A DNA stretch of 64,000 nt from RHLJ01 sp965212165 (GTDB lineage Bacteria > Bacteroidota > Rhodothermia > Balneolales > Balneolaceae): NCBI GenBank assembly GCA_965212165.1, contig OZ243096.1, forward strand, positions 1,054,001 to 1,118,000, written 5' to 3'. The notes beneath the pieces are model-generated. The model saw nothing but the letters and a program-made list of their open reading frames with translations, searched no databases and had not been told where the DNA came from. Of this stretch, positions 33,347 to 42,196 are shown in pieces. A program made the position numbers and the translations under genes. Positions within the stretch are counted from its first letter, which is position 1. Each line of letters opens with the position of its first letter.

Positions 33347-34720
33347 TTATTCCTTAAAACTAGGTAACAATTCAAAGAATTTCGCAGAAGTTTTAATACC
33401 TCGATGAAAGTCTTTTACAGAGAATTTTTCATTCGGTGAATGAATCGCGTCACTAGTTATTCCAAATCCCATCAAGATAGATTCAACACCAAGTACTCGT
33501 TTAAAGTCTGCAACAATTGGTATAGAACCACCTTCTCTTGAGAATAATACTTCTTTTTGATAAATCTCCTCGAATGCTTTTGCACCAGCTTTAAGCCCAT
33601 AAAAATTTAGATCGGTAACTGAAGCAAATCCACCGTGATGTTCAGTTACTTTAATACGTACGGTATCAGGAGCGAGAGACTCTACATGTTCTTTAAACAT
33701 TTTTGCGATCTCTTTTGGGTTTTGATCTGGTACTAATCGCATGCTAACCTTTGCGTTAACCTTTGATGGAAGTACAGTTTTTGCACCTTCTCCTGTATAT
33801 CCACCAACAATGCCATTTACATCAAGAGTAGGTCTTGCAGATGCTCGTTCAAGGGTTGTATACGTCTTTTCACCATGTACTTCTTCAATATCGAGCGCTT
33901 TTTTATAAGCATCTTCATCGAATGGGAGAGCAGCAGCAGCTTCTCGTTCAACTTCAGTTAGTGGAACTACTTTATCATAAAAACCAGGAATTTGAATGAT
34001 TCCATCATCGTCTTTTAGATCCCCGATAATCTCACAAAGAACATTAATTGGATTCTCAACAGCACCACCATAAACTCCAGAATGTAAATCTCTGTTCGGT
34101 CCAATTACTTCCACTTCCATATAAGCGAGACCACGTAATCCATAAGTAATGGAAGGCTGGTCCTTGCCAAACATGGAAGTATCTGAAATCAATACCATGT
34201 CACAAGCAAGCATATCAGCATGCGTTTCAATAAATGGTACCAAATTTGGAGATCCAATTTCTTCTTCACCTTCAAGAATGAACTTTACATTCACAGGGAT
34301 TGGAGTTCCTGATTTTACAAACGATTCAATAGCCTTTACATGTGTATAAGATTGACCTTTATCATCACTCGCTCCACGTGCATATATATCACCATTCTTA
34401 ATGGTAGGCTCAAAAGGTGGCGAATCCCATAGTTCATCTGGATCAGAAGGTTGAACATCATAATGACCATATACCAACACAGTAGGTTGGTCATCATGTG
34501 GGCAATGTTCTGCGTAAACAATAGGATTACCTGGAGTTTCAAATAATTCTACCCGATCTAACTCTAACGATCCAAGCTGACCAATCAAAAAGTTAGCAGC
34601 ATCTCTAATATTCTCTTTTTTAGAAGAATCGGTGCTGATACTTGGTATTCGAAGAAACTCAAACAATTCAGTTAGAAATTTCTCTTCATTTTGATCTATA
34701 TACTCTTGTGGCTTACTCAT
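33347..34720 (-). CDS. M20-family dipeptidase
   Basis: The 457-residue cytosolic enzyme belongs to the M20 dipeptidases (CNDP-like). It has the metal-binding VYGHYDVQPSDP, GRA-type ARGASDDKGQ, EGEEEIGSPN (catalytic Glu and metal Glu), a dimerisation lid domain (about 190-370), and the final ligand His in DAIHSPNEKF. It hydrolyses dipeptides. It starts 18 bp after the BatE-like gene on the same strand and may share its transcript. Confidence 0.9.
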   Translation of the reverse strand: MSKPQEYIDQNEEKFLTELFEFLRIPSISTDSSKKENIRDAANFLIGQLGSLELDRVELFETPGNPIVYAEHCPHDDQPTVLVYGHYDVQPSDPDELWDSPPFEPTIKNGDIYARGASDDKGQSYTHVKAIESFVKSGTPIPVNVKFILEGEEEIGSPNLVPFIETHADMLACDMVLISDTSMFGKDQPSITYGLRGLAYMEVEVIGPNRDLHSGVYGGAVENPINVLCEIIGDLKDDDGIIQIPGFYDKVVPLTEVEREAAAALPFDEDAYKKALDIEEVHGEKTYTTLERASARPTLDVNGIVGGYTGEGAKTVLPSKVNAKVSMRLVPDQNPKEIAKMFKEHVESLAPDTVRIKVTEHHGGFASVTDLNFYGLKAGAKAFEEIYQKEVLFSREGGSIPIVADFKRVLGVESILMGFGITSDAIHSPNEKFSVKDFHRGIKTSAKFFELLPSFKE

Positions 34721-34738
34721 GTAAATTTACTCCAAAAA

Positions 34739-35506
34739 TTATAAAATTTTGACTCCATTATTCCTTATCCAACCGAATTGTCCATTTCCAAGTCTGATAT
34801 ATATCCATTCTGCATCAAAACTACTTCGTTTGTGATCAATAGTTATTGAATACCCTTCGTATCCTAAGCTAACAAGATCTGAAGATTCTTCTGCTCTTTG
34901 CATTACTTGAATTTCGTTTGTGATGATTACAGCATCTGAATATCTGTGATCGACGTAGTCAACATAAAATGCTAGTATAAGAATTAATATTCCCAAGATA
35001 GAAAGAGATGAAACTATTGACCCAATTTTTTTTAATGATAATAAATTGAACCAATGAACTAATATGAAAGCTACAGATAATAGAATAAGAGCAAATCCAA
35101 TAGAAAATATTCCTGAAGAACCCATTTCATCTTTCATCCAATCGACAGCTTTATCCCATGGGAGTTTAGGCAGAGTTGCTGATTGGCGACTAAATTGAGA
35201 TTCAACATATTCGAGCGCTTCTGATGCAGACTCTTTAGTTGTTTCAAATTTTGTAGCTTTTAGAAAATAATACTTAGCAAGACCCAAAGAATCTATTTGC
35301 GTGGATGCAATTCCCATATTTAAGAAAAGGGCTCCAGATACTTGATTACCATTTTCAATTTGTCGGTAGATAGCCATCGCATCACTAAACTCATTATTTT
35401 CTAGAAGCGTGTTCGCTTCATCAAAAAGAAGTTGTGGGCTTTGCATAGCTTGAGCACTTACAAGTAGAAATAGAGAAATGAAACAGCTATATAACACTCT
35501 ACTCAT
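34739..35506 (-). CDS. BatE-like TPR/SH3 membrane protein
   Basis: The 255-residue protein has a signal peptide (about 1-20), TPR-like repeats (about 25-110), two membrane helices (about 130-155 and 160-190), and a C-terminal bacterial SH3-like domain (ESSDLVSLGYEGYSITI to WIYIRLGNGQFGWIRNNG). That layout is BatE of the Bacteroides aerotolerance operon. The start overlaps the batD stop by 4 bp (ATGA). The role in oxygen tolerance is known only genetically for Bacteroides. Confidence 0.8.
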   Translation of the reverse strand: MSRVLYSCFISLFLLVSAQAMQSPQLLFDEANTLLENNEFSDAMAIYRQIENGNQVSGALFLNMGIASTQIDSLGLAKYYFLKATKFETTKESASEALEYVESQFSRQSATLPKLPWDKAVDWMKDEMGSSGIFSIGFALILLSVAFILVHWFNLLSLKKIGSIVSSLSILGILILILAFYVDYVDHRYSDAVIITNEIQVMQRAEESSDLVSLGYEGYSITIDHKRSSFDAEWIYIRLGNGQFGWIRNNGVKIL

Positions 35507-37251
35507 ACTAACTTGCCAATTTGCTTGATGAGTTCCTGAGCTTTTTTGATGTCAACTTCTAAGCCTTCTTGAGAGGCATTTGGAGCATATGCTATGGTAT
35601 CGCATTTGTCTAATAATAACTTAGTTTCATTCGATATAGCTACTCCTGCTTTTTCTTCAAGCGTATTGCATAGTTGCAGTATTGAAAGACCAGCCATTGG
35701 TAAATTGAATTTATCTGAAATAAACTGAGTAATTGCTTTTTGAATATGATTGTAACCTATTTTTAAATCTGATTCTCCCTCAGCTTTTTTAAGTTCATTA
35801 ATAGCATGGTCTTTTGCTTTTTGAGAACGAGCAAATGCTCCGTCACTATTCATTTTGTCTTGATATGTTTTGAACATAAATGATGTTCCAAGTATGAATA
35901 GTGGAGTAATTAAAAGTATCCAAACCCAGTTTCGAGAATGCAGAGGAATACTTTTAGTTTCTACCCAACTAGCTAGACCAGTTATAGGTTTAACATTAAA
36001 GCGTAGTTCATTTTCATTGATTACACCCGCTCGCGGATCACGTTCCGCCTCTAGCATTAATGCTGGTAGAGTAATAATGCTATATCGGCCAAGAGTAGGA
36101 TTATAGAAGGCTAGATTAGTCTCTGAGATTTCAAATGTCCCTTCATTTCGAGCAATTAAAATATCTGTAAAAACTTTAGTGCCACCTATTTGCCTATTTG
36201 CTCTAGTAATCGTTGAATTCTCTTGTGGATTATATAATTCAAGAGTTTCTGGATAATCATATTCTGGTTTTATGATTAAAGGAATATTTCCTTTACCATT
36301 AATTGTAGTCGTAATCTCAACACTTTCTCCAACAAATGCTTTTGTAGGATTAATACTTCTAGTAATGGTAAAGTCCCCAACACCACCAGAAAATGTTGCA
36401 TTATTTAGATCCGGAAGTGGTAATACATTAACAGTAACTGGAAGGGTAACTAACTCTTTACGTTCTTGACCCAAGCCAAAACTGAAGAGATCCCGTCTTC
36501 TATTACTCTGTCGAACTTGAACAACTAATTCATATGGACTTAAAGTCAATTCACCAGACTTTGTAGGAAAGATGGCATATTGAAGTAAAAGTGCCCGTTG
36601 ATATCTTATTCCATTTATTATGGTAGAGGTAGTTCGGGCCTGTTGTCTATTTTCTAATTCTTCTTTCCAAAAACCTTCTGCCTTCCATCCTGGTGATGCA
36701 TTATATGAAGAGACTTCAACTTCACTTTTAAAGTACAAAACCACATCCGCAATAACTTGCTCTCCAACTACGGGGTTGAGATTTGATGGCTCAAGTCGGA
36801 CATAGATATCAGGTGAGCGTTCAGCTTCTCCGGTATCAATGGTTTTCGGATCAAGAACTTTAAATGAAAGTTCCTTAGTAGAAAAAGTGGCGCCATTTAC
36901 GGTTATATCCAGTTTTGGAAATGTATAAGTTCCTGGAGTTTGAGCTATAAACTGATATCCATAGGTATACGAAACAATAGGTCGTCCATTTTTATAAGAA
37001 AAATTCTGAGTTGTACTAGTACTTCCGCTCAGCCAACGTAGACCATCCACATTAGGCATTCCAGGCCGATCAATAGAGTTGATAGATTGCCCAGTTACTT
37101 TAACATCTAGCCGAACCGACTCTCCTGAAAAAATATTCGTTTCGCTTAGAGACGCATTTACAATAATATCCTGTGCATTAGCACCAAAGAATAGAATAAA
37201 AGATAGAACAAATGAATAAAAAACTCGGATTTGCTTACCAGTCTTTATCAT
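35503..37251 (-). CDS. batD: BatD family protein
   Basis: The ATG at 37251 is preferred over GTG 37260 because it opens a signal peptide (about residues 1-27, to GANAQ). The rest, about 580 residues, is the BatD oxygen-tolerance domain: Ig-like repeats (ETNIFSGESVRLDVKVTG, GKGNIPLIIKPEYDYP), a membrane helix near 415-435 and a cytoplasmic helical tail. BatD is a periplasmic/inner-membrane part of the Bat complex. The gene overlaps both neighbours (17 bp upstream, 4 bp downstream), so the order BatC-like, BatC-like, BatD, BatE-like is one operon. Confidence 0.88.
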   Translation of the reverse strand: MIKTGKQIRVFYSFVLSFILFFGANAQDIIVNASLSETNIFSGESVRLDVKVTGQSINSIDRPGMPNVDGLRWLSGSTSTTQNFSYKNGRPIVSYTYGYQFIAQTPGTYTFPKLDITVNGATFSTKELSFKVLDPKTIDTGEAERSPDIYVRLEPSNLNPVVGEQVIADVVLYFKSEVEVSSYNASPGWKAEGFWKEELENRQQARTTSTIINGIRYQRALLLQYAIFPTKSGELTLSPYELVVQVRQSNRRRDLFSFGLGQERKELVTLPVTVNVLPLPDLNNATFSGGVGDFTITRSINPTKAFVGESVEITTTINGKGNIPLIIKPEYDYPETLELYNPQENSTITRANRQIGGTKVFTDILIARNEGTFEISETNLAFYNPTLGRYSIITLPALMLEAERDPRAGVINENELRFNVKPITGLASWVETKSIPLHSRNWVWILLITPLFILGTSFMFKTYQDKMNSDGAFARSQKAKDHAINELKKAEGESDLKIGYNHIQKAITQFISDKFNLPMAGLSILQLCNTLEEKAGVAISNETKLLLDKCDTIAYAPNASQEGLEVDIKKAQELIKQIGKLV

Positions 37252-37759
37252 GAGTGGCACTTCCTTGTGTTTTTTGCTTCTTAAATTCTTTTAGCAACTC
37301 TTTTTCTTTTTGTGCTAGAGCTTTTAAAATCTTCTCAGCTTCTTCTTTACTTATTTCACGAGGTTGCTGTTCTTGTCCGTCTTTTTCTTGGGGTTCGGTC
37401 TGTTCATTCTGTTCTCCTTCTTGTTGCTCTTGATCTTCATTTTGCTCCTGTTCCCCTTCTTGTTGCTCTTGCTCCTGCTGTTGCTGCTCTTGGTCTTGCT
37501 CTTGTTGATCTTGATTCTCTTGGTTTTGTTGCTGCTGTTGTTCTTGCTTTTCTTTTTCTTCCTCTAACTTTTGCAACAACTCATTCAACTTAGAATCATT
37601 AGGATATTGTGCAAGCCCTTGTTGAACTTGATTAATTGCACCTTGTAAATCCGCATTTATGTATGATTTGGCACCACCATGGAAATAACTATCAGCAGAT
37701 TGTGCAATCGCCAATGAGCTAGATGCCAAAAATAAGACTGTAAATAATAAGTATTTCAT
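37235..37759 (-). CDS. Exported TPR-like protein with acidic Gln/Glu tract (BatC-like)
   Basis: The 174-residue protein has a signal peptide (about 1-19), a TPR-like helical pair (about 24-65), a tract of nearly pure Gln, Glu, Asp and Asn (about 66-130), and a Lys/Glu helix at the C-terminus. Small TPR proteins with acidic tails are typical of BatC in Bacteroidota. The tract is encoded by CAG/CAA/GAA-type triplets and gives strong low-complexity DNA on both strands. It is 7 bp downstream of the other TPR gene and overlaps batD. Confidence 0.7.
   Translation of the reverse strand: MKYLLFTVLFLASSSLAIAQSADSYFHGGAKSYINADLQGAINQVQQGLAQYPNDSKLNELLQKLEEEKEKQEQQQQQNQENQDQQEQDQEQQQQEQEQQEGEQEQNEDQEQQEGEQNEQTEPQEKDGQEQQPREISKEEAEKILKALAQKEKELLKEFKKQKTQGSATHDKDW
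37370..37565. repeat. Low-complexity triplet tract in the BatC-like gene
   Basis: The plus strand is an imperfect run of CTT, TTG, CTG and CTC triplets that codes on the minus strand for Gln/Glu. Such a tract can expand, contract or slip. It also opens long artificial reading frames on the plus strand, which are not genes. Confidence 0.7.
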
Positions 37760-37766
37760 AAAATTT

Positions 37767-38408
37767 CTAAGAATTAATATCGCTTATTTGACCAATACGT
37801 TGAATAAAATCATTAAAATTTTGAACAGTTTGATCAACTTTCAAAGCCTCATTCATAACGTTTAAAGCTTCTCCATATTTTTGTTCATTAACTAATTGTT
37901 CAGCACGCTTTTTCATTGCTTTAGCATATTCTGATGGAGGTTCTTGTTCTTCTTGCCCCTGATCTTGCTGATCTTGTTCTTGCTCATTCTCTTTATTTGC
38001 TTCTGCTAATGCACGTTCATAATTATGCTTTGTATCAAGATCAGAAGGATTAAGTTTTAACGAATTTTTGAAATGCTGAGCTGCAGGCTTCCATTTTTCT
38101 CCATCTGCTAAAACTGAACCTATATTGTAGTCAGCAATTGCTTTCTTCTCTGGAGATTCAGCCAATGATCTATATTCCATAAAAGTTTGAATGGCTTCTT
38201 CAGTCTTACCTTGCTTTGCTAAAGCATTCGCTAAGTTGAAATAGATATCTACGTTATCAGGATCGGTATCAAGAGCAGTTCGATATAGTTTTTCCGCAGT
38301 TTCGTATTCTCCTTTCTCATAAGCCTCATTACCTTTTTTAGCATCGCCATTTGCTGATGCAAAAAGAAAAAGAAGGGAAAAGATATATGTAAGAATTTTA
38401 ATACTCAT
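37767..38408 (-). CDS. batC: Exported TPR protein (BatC-like)
   Basis: The 213-residue protein has a signal peptide (about 1-21) and three to four tetratricopeptide repeats (NEAYEKGEYETAEKLYRTALDTDP, YFNLANALAKQGKTEEAI, DYNIGSVLADGEKW, HFKNSLKLNPSDLDTKHNYERAL). A Glu/Gln-rich linker and a last helical pair follow. The TPR-plus-acidic-linker form and position directly before the second BatC-like gene identify it as BatC. It is the first gene of the operon; no VWA (BatA/BatB), MoxR or DUF58 gene precedes it. Confidence 0.78.
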   Translation of the reverse strand: MSIKILTYIFSLLFLFASANGDAKKGNEAYEKGEYETAEKLYRTALDTDPDNVDIYFNLANALAKQGKTEEAIQTFMEYRSLAESPEKKAIADYNIGSVLADGEKWKPAAQHFKNSLKLNPSDLDTKHNYERALAEANKENEQEQDQQDQGQEEQEPPSEYAKAMKKRAEQLVNEQKYGEALNVMNEALKVDQTVQNFNDFIQRIGQISDINS

Positions 38409-38775
38409 TCTAATTGTTCTCAGTAGCAGTTAGCTTTTATTCACCTAGCAGATAATTTATCAATACATTACTAACGGCGCTTTTCATTTCAAATTTTACA
38501 GATTTTTTTATGAACGTTTAGAGTCTTCTTTTGCTTTCTTATGACGAATGTCTGTCTATATAGTACGGAGTAATCAAATTTAGGTAAACATTCGAAATAA
38601 ATTATCTATACAATTAATTCTATCTCTTAATTAAGCAAGATATAAATATACAGAATTGATAAACGGTTCGAAATATATAGATCAAATGAAGGTGTTAAAG
38701 GATGTTTTAATACATTCAATATAATGAGTAGAATGGTTACTTTGGTATTAATTAATAAATAGGAGTATGTGCAGA
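38409..38775. other. 367-bp divergent intergenic region, bat operon / bshA
   Basis: No reading frame or RNA gene was recognised in this very AT-rich stretch. It must carry the bat promoter (minus) and the bshA promoter (plus). A TAAATTTG on the minus strand (38575-38582) matches the FCB -7 consensus but would leave a long leader of about 160 nt. On the plus strand TTACTTTG (38737-38744) is one mismatch from the consensus and 32 bp before the bshA start. Neither has a convincing -33 partner. Confidence 0.5.
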
Positions 38776-39918
38776 ATGAATATTGGAATTGTATGTTACC
38801 CAACATTTGGTGGTAGTGGTGTTGTAGCAACTGAGTTAGCTAAAGTGCTATCAAAAAAAGGTCATAAAATTCATGTTCTAAGTTATGCACGACCAGCTCG
38901 TTTGGAAACTCTTGATACTAATATTACCTATCATGAAGTTTCTATCAATTCATACCCATTGTTTGATTACCCGCCATACGCTCTTGCCTTAGCTTCACAA
39001 ATGGTAAATTTAATTGAGTATGAAAACTTAGATTTATTACATGTTCATTATGCACTTCCGCATGCTACGAGTGCATACCTAGCTAAACAAATTATGATGG
39101 AACGTGGTAAAACGGTTCCAATTGTAACTACCCTACACGGTACAGATATTACGCTAGTTGGTAAAGATCCTAGTTATAAACACGTAGTAGAATTCTCGAT
39201 AGATAAAAGTGATGGAGTTACTGCTGTATCTGAATATCTAAAAAAAGAAACTTACTCTAACTTTGATATCAAACAGGATATAAAAGTCATTCCTAATTTT
39301 ATCGATTTAGAACGGTTTAAAAAGTCAAATAAAAGCCACTTTAAAAAAGCTATTTGCCCAGATGGAGAAAAAGTGGTTGTTCACGTTTCTAATTTCAGAA
39401 AAGTGAAGCGAGTTCCTGAAGTTATTACTGTATTCTCGAAAATTATTGAAAAAGGAATTAAAGCAAAATTATTGTTGGTTGGTGATGGACCAGATAGACA
39501 GTTAGCAGAACAGCAATGTAGAGCACTAGGAATATGTGAGCATACTAGATTTTTAGGCAAGTTAGATGAAGTTGAAGAAGTGCTGTCAATTGCAGATTTA
39601 TTCTTGATTCCTTCAGGTTCTGAAACTTTTGGACTTGCTGCTCTCGAAGCTATGAGTTGCTCAGTACCTGTAATTAGCTCAAATATTGGTGGACTTCCTG
39701 AAGTAAATATAGAAGGTGAAACAGGATACCTTTGTGACTTAGATGACGTGGATTGTATGGCAAAACATGCTGTTAATATCCTTTCGAATCAGGCTTTACA
39801 TGATGAACTTTCATCAAATGCTAGAAAGAGAGCAGAGCTTTTCAATCAAGATTTTGTTGTTGGGATGTACGAAGATTTTTATAAAGAAGTGAGTGAAAAA
39901 ACTCTACAAGTTCACTAA
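38776..39918 (+). CDS. bshA: N-acetyl-alpha-D-glucosaminyl L-malate synthase (bacillithiol synthesis)
   Basis: BshA transfers GlcNAc from UDP-GlcNAc to L-malate, the first step of bacillithiol. This GT4 enzyme of 380 residues has the N-terminal MNIGIVCYPTFGGSGVVATELA, HVHYALPHATSAYLA, TLHGTDITLVG, NFIDLERF, LVGDGPDR and ETFGLAALEAMSC with the family's diagnostic loops. The ATG at 38776 fits an AGGAG ten bases upstream; an ATG at 38767 is too close to that site. bshB and bshC are not in the window. UDP-GlcNAc use links it to the wecB region downstream. Confidence 0.93.
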   Translation: MNIGIVCYPTFGGSGVVATELAKVLSKKGHKIHVLSYARPARLETLDTNITYHEVSINSYPLFDYPPYALALASQMVNLIEYENLDLLHVHYALPHATSAYLAKQIMMERGKTVPIVTTLHGTDITLVGKDPSYKHVVEFSIDKSDGVTAVSEYLKKETYSNFDIKQDIKVIPNFIDLERFKKSNKSHFKKAICPDGEKVVVHVSNFRKVKRVPEVITVFSKIIEKGIKAKLLLVGDGPDRQLAEQQCRALGICEHTRFLGKLDEVEEVLSIADLFLIPSGSETFGLAALEAMSCSVPVISSNIGGLPEVNIEGETGYLCDLDDVDCMAKHAVNILSNQALHDELSSNARKRAELFNQDFVVGMYEDFYKEVSEKTLQVH

Positions 39919-39924
39919 ATAAAA

Positions 39925-39950
39925 AAGCCCAACCGAAATCGATTGGGCTT
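39925..39950. terminator. Bidirectional terminator, bshA / sucC
   Basis: AAGCCCAA (39925-39932) pairs with TTGGGCTT (39943-39950) around a 10-nt loop. An A-tract lies on the left, giving a U-tract to the minus-strand transcript, and TTAACTTTT on the right. It lies between the convergent bshA and sucC genes. Confidence 0.8.
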
Positions 39951-39974
39951 AACTTTTCAATATAGATTAAGATC

Positions 39975-41180
39975 TTAAGCTAGTACTTTAGACACTTCGT
40001 CAGCAGCTTCTTTTAATAGTACAGCAGAAATTACATTCAATCCTGAATTATCAATGATTTCTTTAGCTTCAGCTGCATTAGTTCCTTGAAGTCTAACGAT
40101 AATCGGAACATTCTGAACTTTTTCAGCAATCTCAGGATCTTTAACAGCTTCAATAACTCCGTTTGCAACACGGTCACATCGTACAATTCCGCCAAAAATA
40201 TTGATTAGAATTGCTTTCACATTTGGATCATCCAAAATGATGCGGAAGCCATTTTTAACAGTATCAACATTAGCTCCACCACCAACATCCAAGAAGTTAG
40301 CAGGTTCGCCACCGGATAATTTGATGATATCCATGGTAGCCATTGCAAGTCCAGCACCATTAACCATACAACCAACGTTACCATCCAATTTGATATAGTT
40401 AAGGTTGTATTTTTGAGCTTCTAATTCATATGGATCTTCTTCAGCTTCATCTTTTAACTCAGCAAGATCTTTATGACGATAAAGTGCATTTCCATCTAAG
40501 GTTACTTTAGCATCTAATGCAAGAATTTCATTATCAGGAGTTAAGATCAATGGGTTGATCTCAAACATATCAGAATCGATTTCAAGATATGCGTTATAAA
40601 TCGCCATGATAAATTTGATACCCTTTTTAAGTGCTTCACCTTCTAAACCTAGAGCAAAAGCTAAATGTCGAGCTTGGTTTACTTGAAGAGGCATACCTGG
40701 CTCAACCCATTCTTTAATGATTTTCTCTGGGGTTTCTTCTGCAACTTGTTCAATTTCAACACCACCCTCAGTGGAAACCATAATTACATTTTTAGAAACA
40801 GCCCGGTCAAGTAAAATTCCTAAATAGAATTCTTTTTCAATATCTACACCGTCAGTTACATACAGACGCTGAACTAACTGTCCTTCTTCTCCAGTTTGAA
40901 TGGTTACAAGCACATCTCCTAAAAGAGATTCAGCAGCAGCCTTTACTTCTGCAACCGATTTACAAAGAATAACGCCTTTAGCACCATTCTTTTTTGTGCG
41001 ACCTTTACCTCGTCCACCTGCATGAATTTGTGCTTTTAAAACAAAGAGGGTAGAACCGCTTGCTTCTAAAGTTTTAGCAGCTTCTACTGCTTCTTCAATG
41101 GAAGTTGCAGCAATACCGTCTGGTACAGGAACTCCATAACTTTTTAAAATTTCTTTAGCTTGGTATTCGTGAATTTTCAT
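39975..41180 (-). CDS. sucC: Succinate--CoA ligase [ADP-forming] subunit beta
   Basis: SucC is the beta subunit of the TCA-cycle enzyme that couples succinyl-CoA to ATP formation. The 401 residues show the ATP-grasp N-terminus (MKIHEYQAKEILKSYGVPVPDG), VLKAQIHAGGRGKGRTKKNGAKGV, FEINPLILTPDNEILALDAKVTLD, and a CoA-ligase-like C-terminus with NIFGGIVRCDRVANGV and VRLQGTNAAEAKEI. sucD is not adjacent. It is likely monocistronic with a shared terminator downstream. Confidence 0.96.
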   Translation of the reverse strand: MKIHEYQAKEILKSYGVPVPDGIAATSIEEAVEAAKTLEASGSTLFVLKAQIHAGGRGKGRTKKNGAKGVILCKSVAEVKAAAESLLGDVLVTIQTGEEGQLVQRLYVTDGVDIEKEFYLGILLDRAVSKNVIMVSTEGGVEIEQVAEETPEKIIKEWVEPGMPLQVNQARHLAFALGLEGEALKKGIKFIMAIYNAYLEIDSDMFEINPLILTPDNEILALDAKVTLDGNALYRHKDLAELKDEAEEDPYELEAQKYNLNYIKLDGNVGCMVNGAGLAMATMDIIKLSGGEPANFLDVGGGANVDTVKNGFRIILDDPNVKAILINIFGGIVRCDRVANGVIEAVKDPEIAEKVQNVPIIVRLQGTNAAEAKEIIDNSGLNVISAVLLKEAADEVSKVLA

Positions 41181-41294
41181 GAGAAAAGGTCTTAAATGCG
41201 TTCAATAAAAACTGTGATTTTAGGGGAGCAATAATACCGAGAAAAGGGACTAAAATAAAGGATTGAATTAGTTTTTAGTATCCCTTCAGAGGCC

Positions 41295-42104
41295 TTATTC
41301 TGGTAACTCAAGAATTTGGGTATAAAGTACTCGGCCATTTAACTCGCTGCCCCTTCTAAACTTTAAATAAAAAAAGGAAGCTCCTTCTGGGACATCATTA
41401 GAATTATAGAAATATTCATAAATATCATCTGGATTAGGATCTGAAACAGGATTAAGAGTACCAATATTCAAAAAAGTTTCTTGAAGCTCAGATTTATTCG
41501 AATCAAGCCAAACGGCAGAAAAAGCATTAGATGAAAAATAAGTGACATAGTAGGTGGTCGGAAAGGGAATATTTCCTCCATCATATGGCGTTTCAAAAAA
41601 GTTGACTTCCATTCGAAGTTCAGAATTGTCGGTTGCTGAAACAGATGAAAAAGCAGGAAGAGGAAAGTCATTCCTAAGCTGAGTAGTTCTTTCAAAAATT
41701 ACATCATCATTTTCATCTAAAATTTGTGCATAAAGAATTTTACCAGATAGAAAGTCAAGATTGCGGAGATCTAACCCTTCAAAGCGTAATGAATTATCAG
41801 GCTCTCTATATGAAGCAGAAATTTGTTCTTTTGTGAAATTCCAACCTACTAAGTTTTCATCCACAATTCTGAAATTGTTGATATTCTCGTAGTTAGTTAT
41901 TTCAGATAAAAAAACTTCAATTGATGTTGTGGCGCTATACGAATTTCTTTCGTTAGAAAAGCCTCTATTCAAATGTGAATTATGCGTCATGCCCAAAGCA
42001 TATTGGACAAAATTTATCCGTAATTCATTTTCTGACGAATTGCTTGAAGGTTCGCACGAGACAATGAATAGTAGTACAGTAATAAATAATAGTAATTTTT
42101 TCAT
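41295..42104 (-). CDS. Hypothetical lipoprotein
   Basis: The ATG at 42104 is preferred over a GTG one codon upstream. The 269-residue protein has a lipoprotein signal (MKKLLLFITVLLFIVSCEPSS, Cys near residue 17) and a beta-rich body without motifs I can name. Aromatic and Asn-rich segments such as FRIVDENLVGWNF and TTYYVTYFSSNAF suggest beta-sandwich folds. It is probably anchored in the outer membrane. It is isolated, between sucC and wecB. No function is proposed. Confidence 0.75.
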   Translation of the reverse strand: MKKLLLFITVLLFIVSCEPSSNSSENELRINFVQYALGMTHNSHLNRGFSNERNSYSATTSIEVFLSEITNYENINNFRIVDENLVGWNFTKEQISASYREPDNSLRFEGLDLRNLDFLSGKILYAQILDENDDVIFERTTQLRNDFPLPAFSSVSATDNSELRMEVNFFETPYDGGNIPFPTTYYVTYFSSNAFSAVWLDSNKSELQETFLNIGTLNPVSDPNPDDIYEYFYNSNDVPEGASFFYLKFRRGSELNGRVLYTQILELPE

Positions 42105-42196
42105 CACTCAATTTAAATAGAATTTATATCGATAAAGAATCTTTTTGCCCTAGTTAATAAATCTTTACTTTCTAATGCCTTTGAGTAAAAGTATAA

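Noticed and set aside
37312..37593. Long plus-strand reading frames rich in Leu/Val/Phe opposite the BatC-like gene
   Set aside because: They are the antisense of the Gln/Glu triplet tract; composition is that of low-complexity DNA and there is no ribosome site or family match.
34739..38408. A toxin or secretion system encoded by the TPR/BatD/BatE-like genes
   Set aside because: Domain order and signal peptides match the Bat operon; nothing suggests effectors or a secretion machine.
38627..38830. 67-codon minus-strand frame in the bat/bshA intergenic region
   Set aside because: It overlaps the start of bshA, has His/Leu/Ile-rich random composition and no ribosome site.
41246..41284. Terminator after the hypothetical lipoprotein gene
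   Set aside because: GGGACTAAAA and TTTTAGTATCCC can pair only with a 2-nt bulge and a long loop; too weak to call.
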